39,267 bases of DNA, from positions 1 to 39,267 of the forward strand of contig JACZJT010000046.1 in assembly GCA_014860445.1 (NCBI GenBank), written 5' to 3'. The position numbers were made by a program, and so were the translations under genes. This DNA is from Burkholderiales bacterium. Its GTDB lineage: Bacteria > Pseudomonadota > Gammaproteobacteria > Burkholderiales > SG8-39. Below are positions 8,344 to 16,202 of this stretch, one piece after another. The notes below the pieces were generated by a model. The model worked only from the letters and a program-made list of their open reading frames with translations. It searched no databases and was not told the origin of the DNA. How positions within the stretch are numbered: position 1 is the first letter of the stretch; every line of letters begins with the position of its first letter.

Positions 8344-8387
8344 AGTGTATTTCGCTGCTGGGGTGCGGGTCTGTGCGTCTGCGCACA
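8344..8387 (-). promoter_or_regulatory. Crp-type palindrome, site 3, with -10
   Basis: The core TGTGCGC-AG-ACGCACA on the minus strand (8372-8387) is followed by GACC. TACACT at 8349-8344 lies 30.5 bp from the core centre, one base off the spacing of most other sites. It precedes the RcnB/CigR-like and CAP genes. The gap 8296-8544 otherwise shows no gene. Confidence 0.6.
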
Positions 8388-8544
8388 TTTGAACTTACAC
8401 CCTGTACGCGCGTTGGCAGGCGGAACAAAGTCACAGCCAGGCAGACAATTGCCCCGGCGATAGACGGCCCGCGAAACCCGGCGCTATTCCCGGCGCAGAC
8501 CGGCGGCCAAGAGTTTAAGCAGCGTCAGGAGACGGGAAAACGAA

Positions 8545-9393
8545 TCAAGCAGTGACGGTCGGATCCGGGGAAAACAGGCGCCCCGTCACCTCCACGCCGA
8601 TTCCGCGGTAGCCGATGAAGCGCGCCGACCGGTCGAAAATCGGTTCACCGCTGGCCCGGAAATATTGATGGCTGCCGTCCGGATTCACGCGGCTGAAGGG
8701 GAAATCCAGAAACGGGCGCCTGGCCTTGATGTTGGCCTCGAGTTCTGCGCGCTCCGCATCGTTCCAGCCCGAACCCTCCAGCACCGTGGTTTCCTCTATC
8801 GAGGCACCCATGTGGATTCCAAGCATATCGAGAATCGGGCCGGACACCTTGGTGACGCGCGCGTTCTGGTCCGATTCCCAGTACCAGTCGGACGCCAGTT
8901 CCGTCAGCGCGCGAAAGCGCGCTTCGCTCTCCCGCAGCGCGGCCGTGCGCTCCTGCACCGTCTGCTCAAGCACCTTGTTGTAGTTGTCGAGCCTGCGATG
9001 CAGCAGGCGAACTTCAAGCATATTGTTGATGCGCGTCTTGACCTCGACCAGATCGAAGGGCTTGCTCACGAAATCCTTGGCCCCGGATTGCAGTGCACGC
9101 AGTTTGTGGCCGGGTTCGGCGGTGATGACCAGGACGGGGATGTAGCCTTCCGTTTCGATTGCTTTCAGGTTCTCCATGACCTGGAATCCGTCCATGCCCG
9201 GCATTTTCAGATCGAGCAGGATCAGGTCGTAACGGTGCTCGCGATGCAGACCGGCGACCGCGTGTGGATCCATGGTCGAGCTGACGCGGGTATGGCCGGC
9301 TTCCTTCAGGATTTCCTCGAGCAACAGGACATTGGATTGCTGATCGTCGACGATCAGTATGCTTGCATTCAGGATATCAGCTGCGGTAATCAT
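8545..9393 (-). CDS. Response regulator with C-terminal PAS domain
   Basis: 282 residues. The N-terminal receiver domain (about 10-125) has the acidic pair VDD, the phospho-acceptor Asp in LILLDLKMPGMDG and the conserved Lys in SKPFD. A coiled linker (about 130-165, RLDNYNKVLEQTVQERTAALRESEARFR) leads to a PAS/PAC domain (about 165-275) with WYWESDQNARVTKVS. There is no DNA-binding, GGDEF or HD-GYP output domain, so the output is probably through protein contact with a kinase or another PAS partner. The start codon overlaps the stop of the hybrid kinase gene by 4 bp (9390-9393), which indicates translational coupling. Confidence 0.9.
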   Translation of the reverse strand: MITAADILNASILIVDDQQSNVLLLEEILKEAGHTRVSSTMDPHAVAGLHREHRYDLILLDLKMPGMDGFQVMENLKAIETEGYIPVLVITAEPGHKLRALQSGAKDFVSKPFDLVEVKTRINNMLEVRLLHRRLDNYNKVLEQTVQERTAALRESEARFRALTELASDWYWESDQNARVTKVSGPILDMLGIHMGASIEETTVLEGSGWNDAERAELEANIKARRPFLDFPFSRVNPDGSHQYFRASGEPIFDRSARFIGYRGIGVEVTGRLFSPDPTVTA

Positions 9394-12104
9394 TGAATTG
9401 TTTCCTTTCTTACCTTGTTTTCAGCTTGTGTCGCCGAGACTTCCAGTGCAACGCCCAGGGCGTCCATGAACTCGTTGATGACGACGGGTTTGGTGAGATA
9501 GCGGAGAAACCCTGCGTCCATGCCCTTCTTGATGTCGCCGGGGATGGCATTGGCGCTGATCGCTACGATCGGGATATGCGCCGTCGTCGGATTTGCGCGC
9601 AGGATTTGCATGGCATCGATGCCGCTGATGCCGGGCAGATTGATGTCCATCAGAATCACATCCGGCATGAATTCGCGCGCCAGCTCGATCCCGAGATTGC
9701 CGTCGGCCGCGCTGAGCATGCGCAGATCGCGGCGGCGCGCAATCAGTTCTTCGACCAGGCGCAGGTTGGCCGGATTGTCTTCGACATATAGGATGGTGCG
9801 TAGCGGTGTGCCGGACGCAACCGGCGCCTGGTGAGGAACGGCGGATTCATTCGCAGAATCGATGAGCTGCGGCGCGGCGCACGGCGTCAATTGGATCCAG
9901 AATACGCTGCCCTCGCCCACCGTGCTGTCGGCGCCTATGGTCCCGCCCATCAGTTCGACCAGCCGCTTCGACACCACCAGGCCGATGCCCGTGCCTTCCT
10001 CGATGCTCGTCTCTTTGCCCAGGCGGTTGAACGGCTGGAATAGTTGCGCCAGCTTCTCCGCGGGCAATCCTGCGCCGGTGTCGCTGACGCTGATGCGGAG
10101 CGCCTCGGGCGAATCCGATATGCATTCCACCACGACCTTGCCGTCGGGCCTGTTGTATTTGACTGCGTTGAAAAAAAGATTGATCAGCACCTGCTTCAGC
10201 CGGGTTCTGTCGGCGAGAACGAAGGAGGGTGTGTCGAAGCGCGGGAATTGCATGCCGATGCCGCGCAGCTGCGCCTGCGGCTCTATCATGGCCTGGCACT
10301 CGAGCATGACCTCGTTTAACGAAACCGGTTCGCGCGACAGTGCCAGCCTGCCGGATTCGATGCGCGCGAGATCGAGAATTTCGTTGATCAGTTCGAGCAG
10401 GTACCAGCCGGCCTTGAGAATCTCGTCGACGCTGCGCTTCTGCAACGGCGTCGGCGGCGGCGTTCCCGATTCGATCACCTGCGCAAATCCGAGAACGGCG
10501 TTGAGCGGAGTGCGCAGCTCGTGGCTCATGTTGGAGAGGAAATCCGATTTGGCCAGATTGGCTTTTTCGGCTGCTGCACGGGCGCTCTCCAGTTCGACGT
10601 TCTTGTCCTTCAGCTCCCGATCCAGGCGTTTGCTCTCGGTTACGTCGCGCGCGGCGGCAAACACGCCCTGCAGTTCCCCGGCCGCGTTATGGAAAGTGGT
10701 CGCGTTATAGGAGACGAACGTTTCTTTGCCGTTCCTTGCATGTGCAGTGAGTTCGTAGTTGCTGACTTTCTTTTCGCGCAGGACCTGTTCGATGCTCGCA
10801 GCGGCGCGCGCCGGATCGGTGAAATAGTCCTTGAACGGCGTTCCGATCAACTCGTCGCGCGGGCAGGCCGTCAGCGCTTCCATCTGATTATTGACATCGG
10901 TAATGATGCCGGACGGATCGGTGGTCATGATCGCATCGACGTTCGACTCGAACAGGGAGCGCGTGTAGAGCTGGTGCTCGCGCAGGGCCTGCGCCGCCGC
11001 GTATTCCCCGGTGACATCGCGGAACACCAGCACCGCGCCGGCCACCTTGCCGTCGGGGTCGCGTATCGGCGCGCAACAGTCGGCGATAGGGCATTCGCTT
11101 CCGTTGCGTGCAATCAGTATGGTGTGGTTGGCCAGACCCTGTACCGTGCCATGGGCCAGGGTCTTGGCCACCGGAATGGCCGAGGGCAGGCGCGTATCCT
11201 GGTTGATGATGTGAAAGATATCGTCGACCAGGCGCCCGGCTGCTTCCGCCTGCGTCCAACCGGTGAGTTTCTGGGCAAGGGGATTGAGCAGCGTGACGCG
11301 GCCTTCGCCGTCGGTGGCGATTACTCCATCACCGATGGAATTGAGCGTGACGGTGAGCTTGGCCTCGCTGACTTGCAGGGTCGAATTGGCGCGCCGCAGC
11401 CGCAGGTTCGTTTCTTCCTGAATTTCAAGCAGGCGCCTGGTCTCGAGATGAAGCAGGTTTGCGAGCCGCTGTCGGGCCTGCCGAAAGGACAGGTAGGCGA
11501 ACGCCAGCGCGAACAGCAGTGCCAGCATGCTGATCGTAATGATGCTGGCAAACATGCGGCGCATGTTCGACTGAAATTCTGCTTCGTGGCGCGCGAGCGC
11601 GTCCTGCTCCGACTGCAGCAGGCCGGTCATCTCGGCGCGTATCGAATCCATCAGGCGCTTGCCATTGCCGCTGCTCGACGCCCCCTTGCCTACGACCTCG
11701 AGCACGGCCGCGATGCCGCGGTCACGACGCAACGCAATGATCTGTGCCATATGTGCCAGTTTGGCATCCACCATTGGCACGAGCGAGTCCAAGTGCCTTA
11801 CGGAAGCGCCGATCTGGGTAAGCGGACGCAATGCCTCCAGGTCGCCTCGGACGCGGTCGTGCACGACCAGATACGGCCCGAGAAAGGCGTCGTCGCCGGT
11901 GAGCAAATAGCCGCGCTGGGCGGACTCGGCATCGGTCAAGCCGGACAGCATGGCCTCGGCGCGGATGATCAGATCGTAGGATTGCTGTCGCGCGTCGGCG
12001 GCGGTGTTGAGATGGCCGTACGCCCAGAGGGAGGCCGCTACGACGAGCGCCACCATCGCGGTCGCGCCGGCCAGGGATACGACGATTTGATTGTTGATTT
12101 TCAC
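9390..12104 (-). CDS. Hybrid sensor histidine kinase (CHASE3-PAS-PAS-HisKA-HATPase-REC)
   Basis: 904 residues from the GTG at 12104, chosen because MKINNQIVVSLAG begins a transmembrane helix; an ATG at 12131 is possible. Two membrane helices (about 8-28 and 185-205) flank a periplasmic CHASE3-type domain (TDAESAQRGYLLTGD). Two PAS/PAC domains follow (about 250-370 and 380-500), then a coiled linker and HisKA with the H-box SNMSHELRTPLNAV. The ATPase domain has N-box NLFFNAVKYN (Phe where Ser is usual) and G-boxes DTGAGLP and GTGIGL. A C-terminal receiver carries VEDNPAN, the phospho-acceptor in LMDINLPG, and TKPV. It sits 85 bp downstream of crp paralog 2 on the same strand and overlaps the response regulator, giving a three-gene regulatory cassette. 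The signal is unknown. Confidence 0.9.
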   Translation of the reverse strand: MKINNQIVVSLAGATAMVALVVAASLWAYGHLNTAADARQQSYDLIIRAEAMLSGLTDAESAQRGYLLTGDDAFLGPYLVVHDRVRGDLEALRPLTQIGASVRHLDSLVPMVDAKLAHMAQIIALRRDRGIAAVLEVVGKGASSSGNGKRLMDSIRAEMTGLLQSEQDALARHEAEFQSNMRRMFASIITISMLALLFALAFAYLSFRQARQRLANLLHLETRRLLEIQEETNLRLRRANSTLQVSEAKLTVTLNSIGDGVIATDGEGRVTLLNPLAQKLTGWTQAEAAGRLVDDIFHIINQDTRLPSAIPVAKTLAHGTVQGLANHTILIARNGSECPIADCCAPIRDPDGKVAGAVLVFRDVTGEYAAAQALREHQLYTRSLFESNVDAIMTTDPSGIITDVNNQMEALTACPRDELIGTPFKDYFTDPARAAASIEQVLREKKVSNYELTAHARNGKETFVSYNATTFHNAAGELQGVFAAARDVTESKRLDRELKDKNVELESARAAAEKANLAKSDFLSNMSHELRTPLNAVLGFAQVIESGTPPPTPLQKRSVDEILKAGWYLLELINEILDLARIESGRLALSREPVSLNEVMLECQAMIEPQAQLRGIGMQFPRFDTPSFVLADRTRLKQVLINLFFNAVKYNRPDGKVVVECISDSPEALRISVSDTGAGLPAEKLAQLFQPFNRLGKETSIEEGTGIGLVVSKRLVELMGGTIGADSTVGEGSVFWIQLTPCAAPQLIDSANESAVPHQAPVASGTPLRTILYVEDNPANLRLVEELIARRRDLRMLSAADGNLGIELAREFMPDVILMDINLPGISGIDAMQILRANPTTAHIPIVAISANAIPGDIKKGMDAGFLRYLTKPVVINEFMDALGVALEVSATQAENKVRKETIQ

Positions 12105-12189
12105 AAAACACCGGCCAACCGGCCACGGCACGGTCGCACGCCGGCAAATAGCATCGACCAGCCACGCGCTGCTGGCGCCATCGTCGTGT

Positions 12190-13008
12190 TCATTTGTGGT
12201 CTGCGCCCGGGCGGATCGAGCGGATCTCGGCTTCCCGCGGGGCGGTCCTGACCGGGGGAACGGAATTCTGCCGCTGCAGTACGTCCGGCAGCAGGCGCGC
12301 GAATTCCTGTTTTACGACCTGGTAGCATTCGCACACCTGGGATTCCAGCTTGGCGCGGTCGACGACGGTAATGTGCCCGCGGCGGTAACGTATGACACCC
12401 GCCTGCTGCAAATTTCCGGCGGCCTCGGTCACGCCTTCGCGGCGCACACCGAGCATGCTCGCGACCAGTTCCTGCGTCATGATCAGTTCGTTCGTCGGCA
12501 TGCGATCCAGGGTCAGCAGCAGCCAGCGGCACAACTGCTGCACCAGCGAATGGTGCCGGTTGCACGCCGCGGTCTGGGACATCTGCGTGATCAGCGCCTG
12601 GGTGTAGCGCAGCAGCAGTTGCTGCATCGCCCCGGCGCGTTTGAATTCCTGCGCCATCAGCGGCGCTTTCAGGCGGTAGCCCTGTCCCCCGGTCTGAACG
12701 ACGGCGCGGCTGGGCGTGGTATTGCCGCCCATGAACAGCGAAATGCCGAGCATGCCCTCGTTACCCACGCCCGCAATTTCGGAAGACGAGCCGTTCTCCA
12801 TGACGTAATGCAGGGACAGGATTGCCGTCGTCGGAAAATAAACGTGCTGCAGCTGGCCGCCGGACTCGTAGAGGACGTCGCCGAGGCGCAGTTCGACCGG
12901 TTCCAGATTCGGCGCCAGGCGCTCGAATTCCGCAGTGGGCAGCGCGGCAAGGAGGTGATTCTGATTCGGACTTTGCAACGCGGGCATGGGTGGTCTGCAG
13001 CCTTCCAT
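12190..13008 (-). CDS. Crp/Fnr-family transcriptional regulator, paralog 2
   Basis: 272 residues from the ATG at 13008; a second ATG at 12987 (MPALQSPNQNHLL) matches the N-termini of the other paralogs better and may be the true start. It has the same domain plan as the gene at 3632-4366: beta-roll with YFPTTAILSLHYV and GNEGMLGISLFMGG, then winged helix TQELVASMLGVRREGVTEA, identical across the recognition helix. The C-terminus has an extra tail of about 30 residues ending IRPGADHK that the other two lack. Shared cysteines lie in AACNRHH, QLCRWLL and VCECY. A proposed autoregulatory site is at 13077-13119. The gene leads into the hybrid kinase and response regulator. Confidence 0.9.
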   Translation of the reverse strand: MEGCRPPMPALQSPNQNHLLAALPTAEFERLAPNLEPVELRLGDVLYESGGQLQHVYFPTTAILSLHYVMENGSSSEIAGVGNEGMLGISLFMGGNTTPSRAVVQTGGQGYRLKAPLMAQEFKRAGAMQQLLLRYTQALITQMSQTAACNRHHSLVQQLCRWLLLTLDRMPTNELIMTQELVASMLGVRREGVTEAAGNLQQAGVIRYRRGHITVVDRAKLESQVCECYQVVKQEFARLLPDVLQRQNSVPPVRTAPREAEIRSIRPGADHK

Positions 13009-13076
13009 TGTGGGGCTAAACTGCCAGCGTGTCGGCCGGAGTCAAAGAAAGGCAAGACTGCTGCCCGATGTAGGCG

Positions 13077-13119
13077 AGCCTAGCAGCTAAGCGTGCGTTT
13101 ATATGTGCGCTAGCCAACA
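13077..13119 (-). promoter_or_regulatory. Crp-type palindrome, site 4, with -10 (for crp paralog 2)
   Basis: Read on the minus strand the core is TGTTGGC-TA-GCGCACA (13104-13119). TAGGCT at 13082-13077 starts exactly 29.5 bp from the core centre and keeps the T1, A2 and T6 positions of a -10 box. The crp paralog 2 start (13008 or 12987) lies 70-90 bp further on. Confidence 0.6.
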
Positions 13120-13157
13120 TAAGCAGGATTTCACGGAATTCCGGGACGGATTGCCTG

Positions 13158-13200
13158 TGTACGCCAACGTACAGACCCGGAATTCGGCACACCGGACAAT
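13158..13200 (+). promoter_or_regulatory. Crp-type palindrome, site 5, with -10 (for the CsbD-like gene)
   Basis: The core TGTACGC-CA-ACGTACA (13158-13173) is followed by GACC. GACAAT at 13195-13200 lies exactly 29.5 bp from the centre, the same hexamer and spacing as site 2. The CsbD-like start codon is at 13272. Sites 4 and 5 form a divergent promoter pair 54 bp apart. Confidence 0.7.
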
Positions 13201-13271
13201 TCTTGCGTGGAATGCGCGCTATCGGCCCTTCGCCGGTCGCATACCCAATCTGTCCATCGCAGGAGACGAAC

Positions 13272-13493
13272 ATGAACCGAGATCGGATCGCAGGCAACTT
13301 GAAGCAGCTCGGCGGCACGCTGAGGCAACAGTGGGGCAGGCTTACCCACGATGAGAACGCCGTGAACGCCGGCAAGTGCACCCAACTGGCCGGGACCATT
13401 CAGGCACGGCATGGGCAGTCGAAAGAGGAAGCCGAGCGTCAGCTACGGGAGTTCCTCGATCGCAATCGCGACTGGAACCTTTCCAGCCACTGA
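13272..13493 (+). CDS. CsbD-like stress protein
   Basis: 73 residues, the usual CsbD-family length. It begins MNRDRIAGNLKQLGG and continues with WGRLTHDENAVNAGK, LAGTIQARHG and KEEAERQLREFL, all matching the family's two-helix amphipathic pattern. CsbD proteins are small, soluble, abundant general-stress proteins of unknown biochemical role. The ATG at 13272 has AGGAGA 7 bp upstream. It is followed after 31 bp by the glycine-zipper protein gene, and the two are probably co-transcribed from site 5. Confidence 0.9.
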   Translation: MNRDRIAGNLKQLGGTLRQQWGRLTHDENAVNAGKCTQLAGTIQARHGQSKEEAERQLREFLDRNRDWNLSSH

Positions 13494-13524
13494 TTCCGGA
13501 CACAATAAACTCTATGGAAGTCCT

Positions 13525-14625
13525 ATGAACATATTCAAGAGAACGCTGATTGCATTATGCGCGCTGACGGCGCTGGCTCCGTTTGCATTTTTCCCGACCG
13601 TCGCGCAGGCGCAGCAGTATGTGAACCCGGCCGCGGTAGTCAAAATCGACGGCTTTGACGTCGAGCCTGCGCCCCGCTTGAGCGCCGGCAACGAACTGCT
13701 GTTCACCCTCTATGGCAACCCCGGCGGAACCGCGTCCGTGCGCATCGAAGCGGTCGTGGACCGGTTCCCGCTCGCCGAAGTGGAAGCCGGCGTGTATGAA
13801 GCCACCTATACCATCAGTATCCGGGACCGGATCACCGCCACGTCGACGGTGACCGCCAATTTGCGCGTGGGCAATCAGATCGCCACCGCGATTCTGGACG
13901 AATCCCTGCTTGCCGGGGCCGCTTCACGCTCCGACATGAAGCGTGCATCCGATGCCGCGGCTGCGGCCGCGATCGTCAAAGTCACTCGCTTCGAGGTCGA
14001 CCCGCCCGTGCGCCTGGATGCTGGCGAACAACTGTTCTTCTCCCTGTCCGGTAATCCAGGCGGAAAAGCCAGTGTCAGGATCAAGGGCGTGAAGGGCAAG
14101 CTTGCGCTGACCGAGGTCGCGGCCGGTCGCTACGAAGGCTTGTACACCATCAAGAACCGCGACCGCATTGCGGCCAACGCGGAAGTCATCGCCACCCTGC
14201 GCGTGGGTGAGCGGGAGTCGCGCGTGCTCCTCGGCCAGTCGCTGCTGGCGGCGCCGGGTCACACGCCCTCGTCGCGCCGGGCGGCCAGGTATTGCACGAA
14301 CTGCGGTGTCGTCGAATCGATCAACGTGGTTGAAGTCAAGGGCGAAGGCACCTATCTCGGCAAGATCGCGGGTGGCGTGGTCGGCGCGCTGATCGGCAGC
14401 CAGATCGGCAAGGGCCGCGGCACCACCGCGGCCGAGATCGCCGGCGCAGTAGGCGGGGCCGTTGCGGGCAACGAGATCGAAAAGCGCACCAAGAAAACCA
14501 CGCACTACGAAGTGACCGTGCGTTTCCAGGGCGGCGGCGCGCAGACGATTTCCTACGCGGCCGAGCCGGCGTTCAGGGTGGGCGACAAAGTCAAAGTGGA
14601 AAACGGTGCGCTGGTCGCGAACTAG
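13525..14625 (+). CDS. Secreted glycine-zipper protein with duplicated N-terminal domain
   Basis: 366 residues. The signal peptide runs to about residue 30 (PTVAQAQQ). Two homologous modules of about 100 residues follow (about 35-135 and 150-250). Each starts with (A)xVK(I/V)xxF(D/E)V and continues through L.AG(N/E).L.F(T/S)L.GNPGG.ASVRI, then Y(T)I..RDRI and LRVG. The C-terminal part (about 275-330) is a glycine-zipper 2TM domain (GKIAGGVVGALIGSQIGKG, GAVGGAVAGNEIEK) of the type found in SlyB and 17-kDa surface antigens. A short beta-rich end (TTHYEVTVRFQGG) closes the protein. A CxxC (YCTNCG) lies between the modules and the zipper. It is probably an envelope protein; the function of the duplicated module is unknown. 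GGAAG lies 5 bp before the ATG. Confidence 0.8.
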   Translation: MNIFKRTLIALCALTALAPFAFFPTVAQAQQYVNPAAVVKIDGFDVEPAPRLSAGNELLFTLYGNPGGTASVRIEAVVDRFPLAEVEAGVYEATYTISIRDRITATSTVTANLRVGNQIATAILDESLLAGAASRSDMKRASDAAAAAAIVKVTRFEVDPPVRLDAGEQLFFSLSGNPGGKASVRIKGVKGKLALTEVAAGRYEGLYTIKNRDRIAANAEVIATLRVGERESRVLLGQSLLAAPGHTPSSRRAARYCTNCGVVESINVVEVKGEGTYLGKIAGGVVGALIGSQIGKGRGTTAAEIAGAVGGAVAGNEIEKRTKKTTHYEVTVRFQGGGAQTISYAAEPAFRVGDKVKVENGALVAN

Positions 14626-14669
14626 TGAACCCCCGGGCTCATGCGTCGAGCAAAATAGTTTGCGGCTTG

Positions 14670-14712
14670 TGTACGCTAGCGCACGGAATGCGGCGCCGCG
14701 TAAGCAGATGAT
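14670..14712 (+). promoter_or_regulatory. Crp-type palindrome, site 6, with -10 (for the BON lipoprotein gene)
   Basis: The core TGTACGC-TA-GCGCACG (14670-14685) is one of the best matches, followed by GAATG. GATGAT at 14707-14712 lies exactly 29.5 bp from the centre and matches four of six -10 positions. The lipoprotein start codon is at 14801. Confidence 0.7.
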
Positions 14713-14800
14713 TGCGGGCATGACCTGCGCGCCGTGATTTCACGATGCGCAGCACTTATGGTCCCGGGACTTGTTGCGGTACTCAATGGAGAATCTGATT

Positions 14801-15112
14801 ATGAAACTGAACAAAAGCATTTCCGCTGTTTTTCTGGCAATCGCACTCGCAACGACGCTGGGCTGCGCTTCCACCTCGAGCAAAGAGGGCACGGGCGAAT
14901 ACGTCGATGACGCCGTCATCACCACCAAAGTGAAGGCGGCGATATTCAAGGAACCTTCGTTGAAATCTTCCGAGATCAACGTCGAGACTTTCAAGGGCGC
15001 GGTTCAGTTGAGCGGCTTCGTCAAATACCAGGCCGATATCAACAAGGCGATCGAAATCACGCGCAACGTGCACGGCGTGAGCTCGGTCAAGAACGACATG
15101 CACCTGAAGTAA
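14801..15112 (+). CDS. BON-domain lipoprotein (OsmY-like)
   Basis: 103 residues. MKLNKSISAVFLAIALATTLGC is a lipoprotein signal with a lipobox (TLGC) and acylated Cys at residue 22; S and T follow, so outer-membrane sorting is likely. One BON domain (about 37-103) has DDAVITTKVKAAIFKEP, INVETFKGAVQLSGFV and TRNVHGVSSVKNDM. BON proteins bind phospholipid or support the envelope under osmotic and other stress. The ATG at 14801 is preferred because the signal peptide starts there; the upstream in-frame ATG at 14771 would spoil it. It is preceded by site 6 and followed by a two-hairpin terminator. Confidence 0.9.
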   Translation: MKLNKSISAVFLAIALATTLGCASTSSKEGTGEYVDDAVITTKVKAAIFKEPSLKSSEINVETFKGAVQLSGFVKYQADINKAIEITRNVHGVSSVKNDMHLK

Positions 15113-15119
15113 ACGTTAC

Positions 15120-15201
15120 GGGCCATTTCAGAATTACCGAAATGGCCCCTGGCTTAGGAGTGTCGGTGGAGAATGACGGGGCGCAAGCCCCGTTTTCTTT
15201 T
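15120..15201 (+). terminator. Two-hairpin 3' module (copy 3) with a strong intrinsic terminator
   Basis: Hairpin 1 (15120-15148) pairs GGGCCATTTC with GAAATGGCCC around a 9-base loop, nearly identical to 6622-6654. Hairpin 2 (15176-15193) pairs ACGGGGC with GCCCCGT around a GCAA tetraloop and is followed by TTTCTTTT, a classic rho-independent terminator for the BON lipoprotein gene. Confidence 0.85.
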
Positions 15202-15314
15202 GCGCCCGCGTCAGGTTCTGCTCTCCGTTCGCAGCGCGATCCCCCGTGGCCACGCGGCCGTGCCTCGGCGAGGGCTCGCGACGCACAATGCGTCTCGCAA
15301 AAATCCGACCGCTT

Positions 15315-15357
15315 TGTACGCCCGCGCACAGATTGATGCGGTTATCGAGCACAAGAT
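15315..15357 (+). promoter_or_regulatory. Crp-type palindrome, site 7, with weak -10
   Basis: The core TGTACGC-CC-GCGCACA (15315-15330) is followed by GATTG. At exactly 29.5 bp from the centre lies CAAGAT (15352-15357), which keeps A2, A5 and T6 of a -10 box. A small gene starts at 15393. Confidence 0.6.
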
Positions 15358-15392
15358 CGATCTGTCGAGGGCAATCCCCAGAGGAGCACACC

Positions 15393-15587
15393 ATGAAACG
15401 CACCGCAAGCCGCAACCGCAAATCATCGAAACTTCCGATCGCCTGGTGCGAGACCGAATACGCCGCACTGCGCGCCAATGGCGAGGACCGCTATGACGAT
15501 CGCGTCAGCGAGAACATCTTTGACGTCGAGGACGAGCGTGCGGAGGTCGACATCATCGTCCGCGCGATGGCGCACGACGCGAACTGA
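15393..15587 (+). CDS. Small conserved-type hypothetical protein
   Basis: 64 residues, strongly charged: a basic N-terminus (MKRTASRNRKSSK) is followed by an acidic stretch (NGEDRYDDRVSENIFDVEDERAEVD). There is no signal peptide or membrane segment, and I do not recognise the family. Support comes from a good ribosome-binding site (GAGGAG, 7 bp before the ATG) and the promoter-like site 7 just upstream. The next gene, LapA-like, begins 66 bp after its stop codon, so the pair may form an operon. Confidence 0.6.
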   Translation: MKRTASRNRKSSKLPIAWCETEYAALRANGEDRYDDRVSENIFDVEDERAEVDIIVRAMAHDAN

Positions 15588-15653
15588 GTATTGCTTCGCG
15601 GCCGCCTAGGCGTGCGCGCGCTGGACGGGGTAGCTAACTGAATTGAGGTGATG

Positions 15654-16061
15654 ATGCAAATCTTGTTGATCCTGGGTATCGTCTTCGCGATCGGTGCCGT
15701 CAGCTTTGCACTGCAGAACGACATTGCCGTGACGGTAGTGCTCGGTTTCTGGCGCTACGACAGTTCGCTGGCGGTGGTGCTGCTGATGGCGGTTTGCCTG
15801 GGTGCGCTGATAGCCGGTTTGGTGTCGACCCCGAGCGTGATCAAGAGCCAGTGGGATCGCGTGCGTCTGCGGCGCCAGGTCACCAGCCTGGAGAGCGACA
15901 GGGCGACCCTCGAAAGCCGTGTGCGCGAAATCGAATCGGACGCGGCACGGAAATCGCCGTTGCCGGAGCTGGCGGCCGAGGGCGCCGCGCCCTACGTCGG
16001 TTTGAAGTCACTGATGATGGCGCAGGAAGAAACGCATCCTAAGAGGCCATTTCAAAATTAA
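15654..16061 (+). CDS. LapA-domain membrane protein (YciS-like), 3' end formed by a repeat
   Basis: 135 residues from the ATG at 15654; GAGG lies 5 bp upstream, and ATG 15651 is the alternative. Two transmembrane helices (about 3-22 and 40-62) are separated by the short loop ALQNDIAVTVVLGFW, the hallmark of LapA/DUF1049 proteins. A cytoplasmic coiled coil (about 70-105, WDRVRLRRQVTSLESDR) and a Pro/Ala tail follow. E. coli LapA works with LapB to control LpxC and lipopolysaccharide synthesis, and that role is possible here. The last six residues (KRPFQN) and the TAA stop are encoded by the left edge of the dispersed repeat at 16041, so the original C-terminus was probably replaced. Confidence 0.8.
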   Translation: MQILLILGIVFAIGAVSFALQNDIAVTVVLGFWRYDSSLAVVLLMAVCLGALIAGLVSTPSVIKSQWDRVRLRRQVTSLESDRATLESRVREIESDAARKSPLPELAAEGAAPYVGLKSLMMAQEETHPKRPFQN

Positions 16062-16202
16062 CTGTCATTCCGAAGCCGTCCCCCAAGGGGACTTCCTTCG
16101 GGGCGAAGGTCTGAGGAATCTGCTTTTTGATTGATTCAAAAGCAGATTCCTCGCTGCGCTCGGAATGACAATTTTGGGAATCGCCATTTTGCAACGGGTT
16201 CT
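16041..16202. repeat. Palindromic dispersed repeat, copy B with flanks
   Basis: The left flank AAGAGGCCATTTCAAAATTA is shared with the other modules. The TGTCATTCCGA...TCGGAATGACA element itself spans 16063-16170. It contains an extra inner hairpin (CCCCAAGGGG/CCTTCGGGG region) absent from copies A and C. The right flank ATTTTGCAACGGGTTCT is the reverse complement of 3528-3545. The left edge overlaps the 3' end of the LapA-like gene. Confidence 0.85.

Noticed and set aside
10521..12251. Long open frame on the plus strand opposite the histidine kinase
   Set aside because: The opposite strand has clear CHASE3, PAS, HisKA, HATPase and receiver motifs. The plus-strand translation has no family motif and is a high-GC shadow.
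15610..15628. A further palindrome-like stretch upstream of the LapA-like gene (GTGCGCGCGCTGGACGG)
   Set aside because: It does not fit the 7-2-7 layout without gaps and has no -10 at the expected offset; GC-rich sequence gives such matches by chance.
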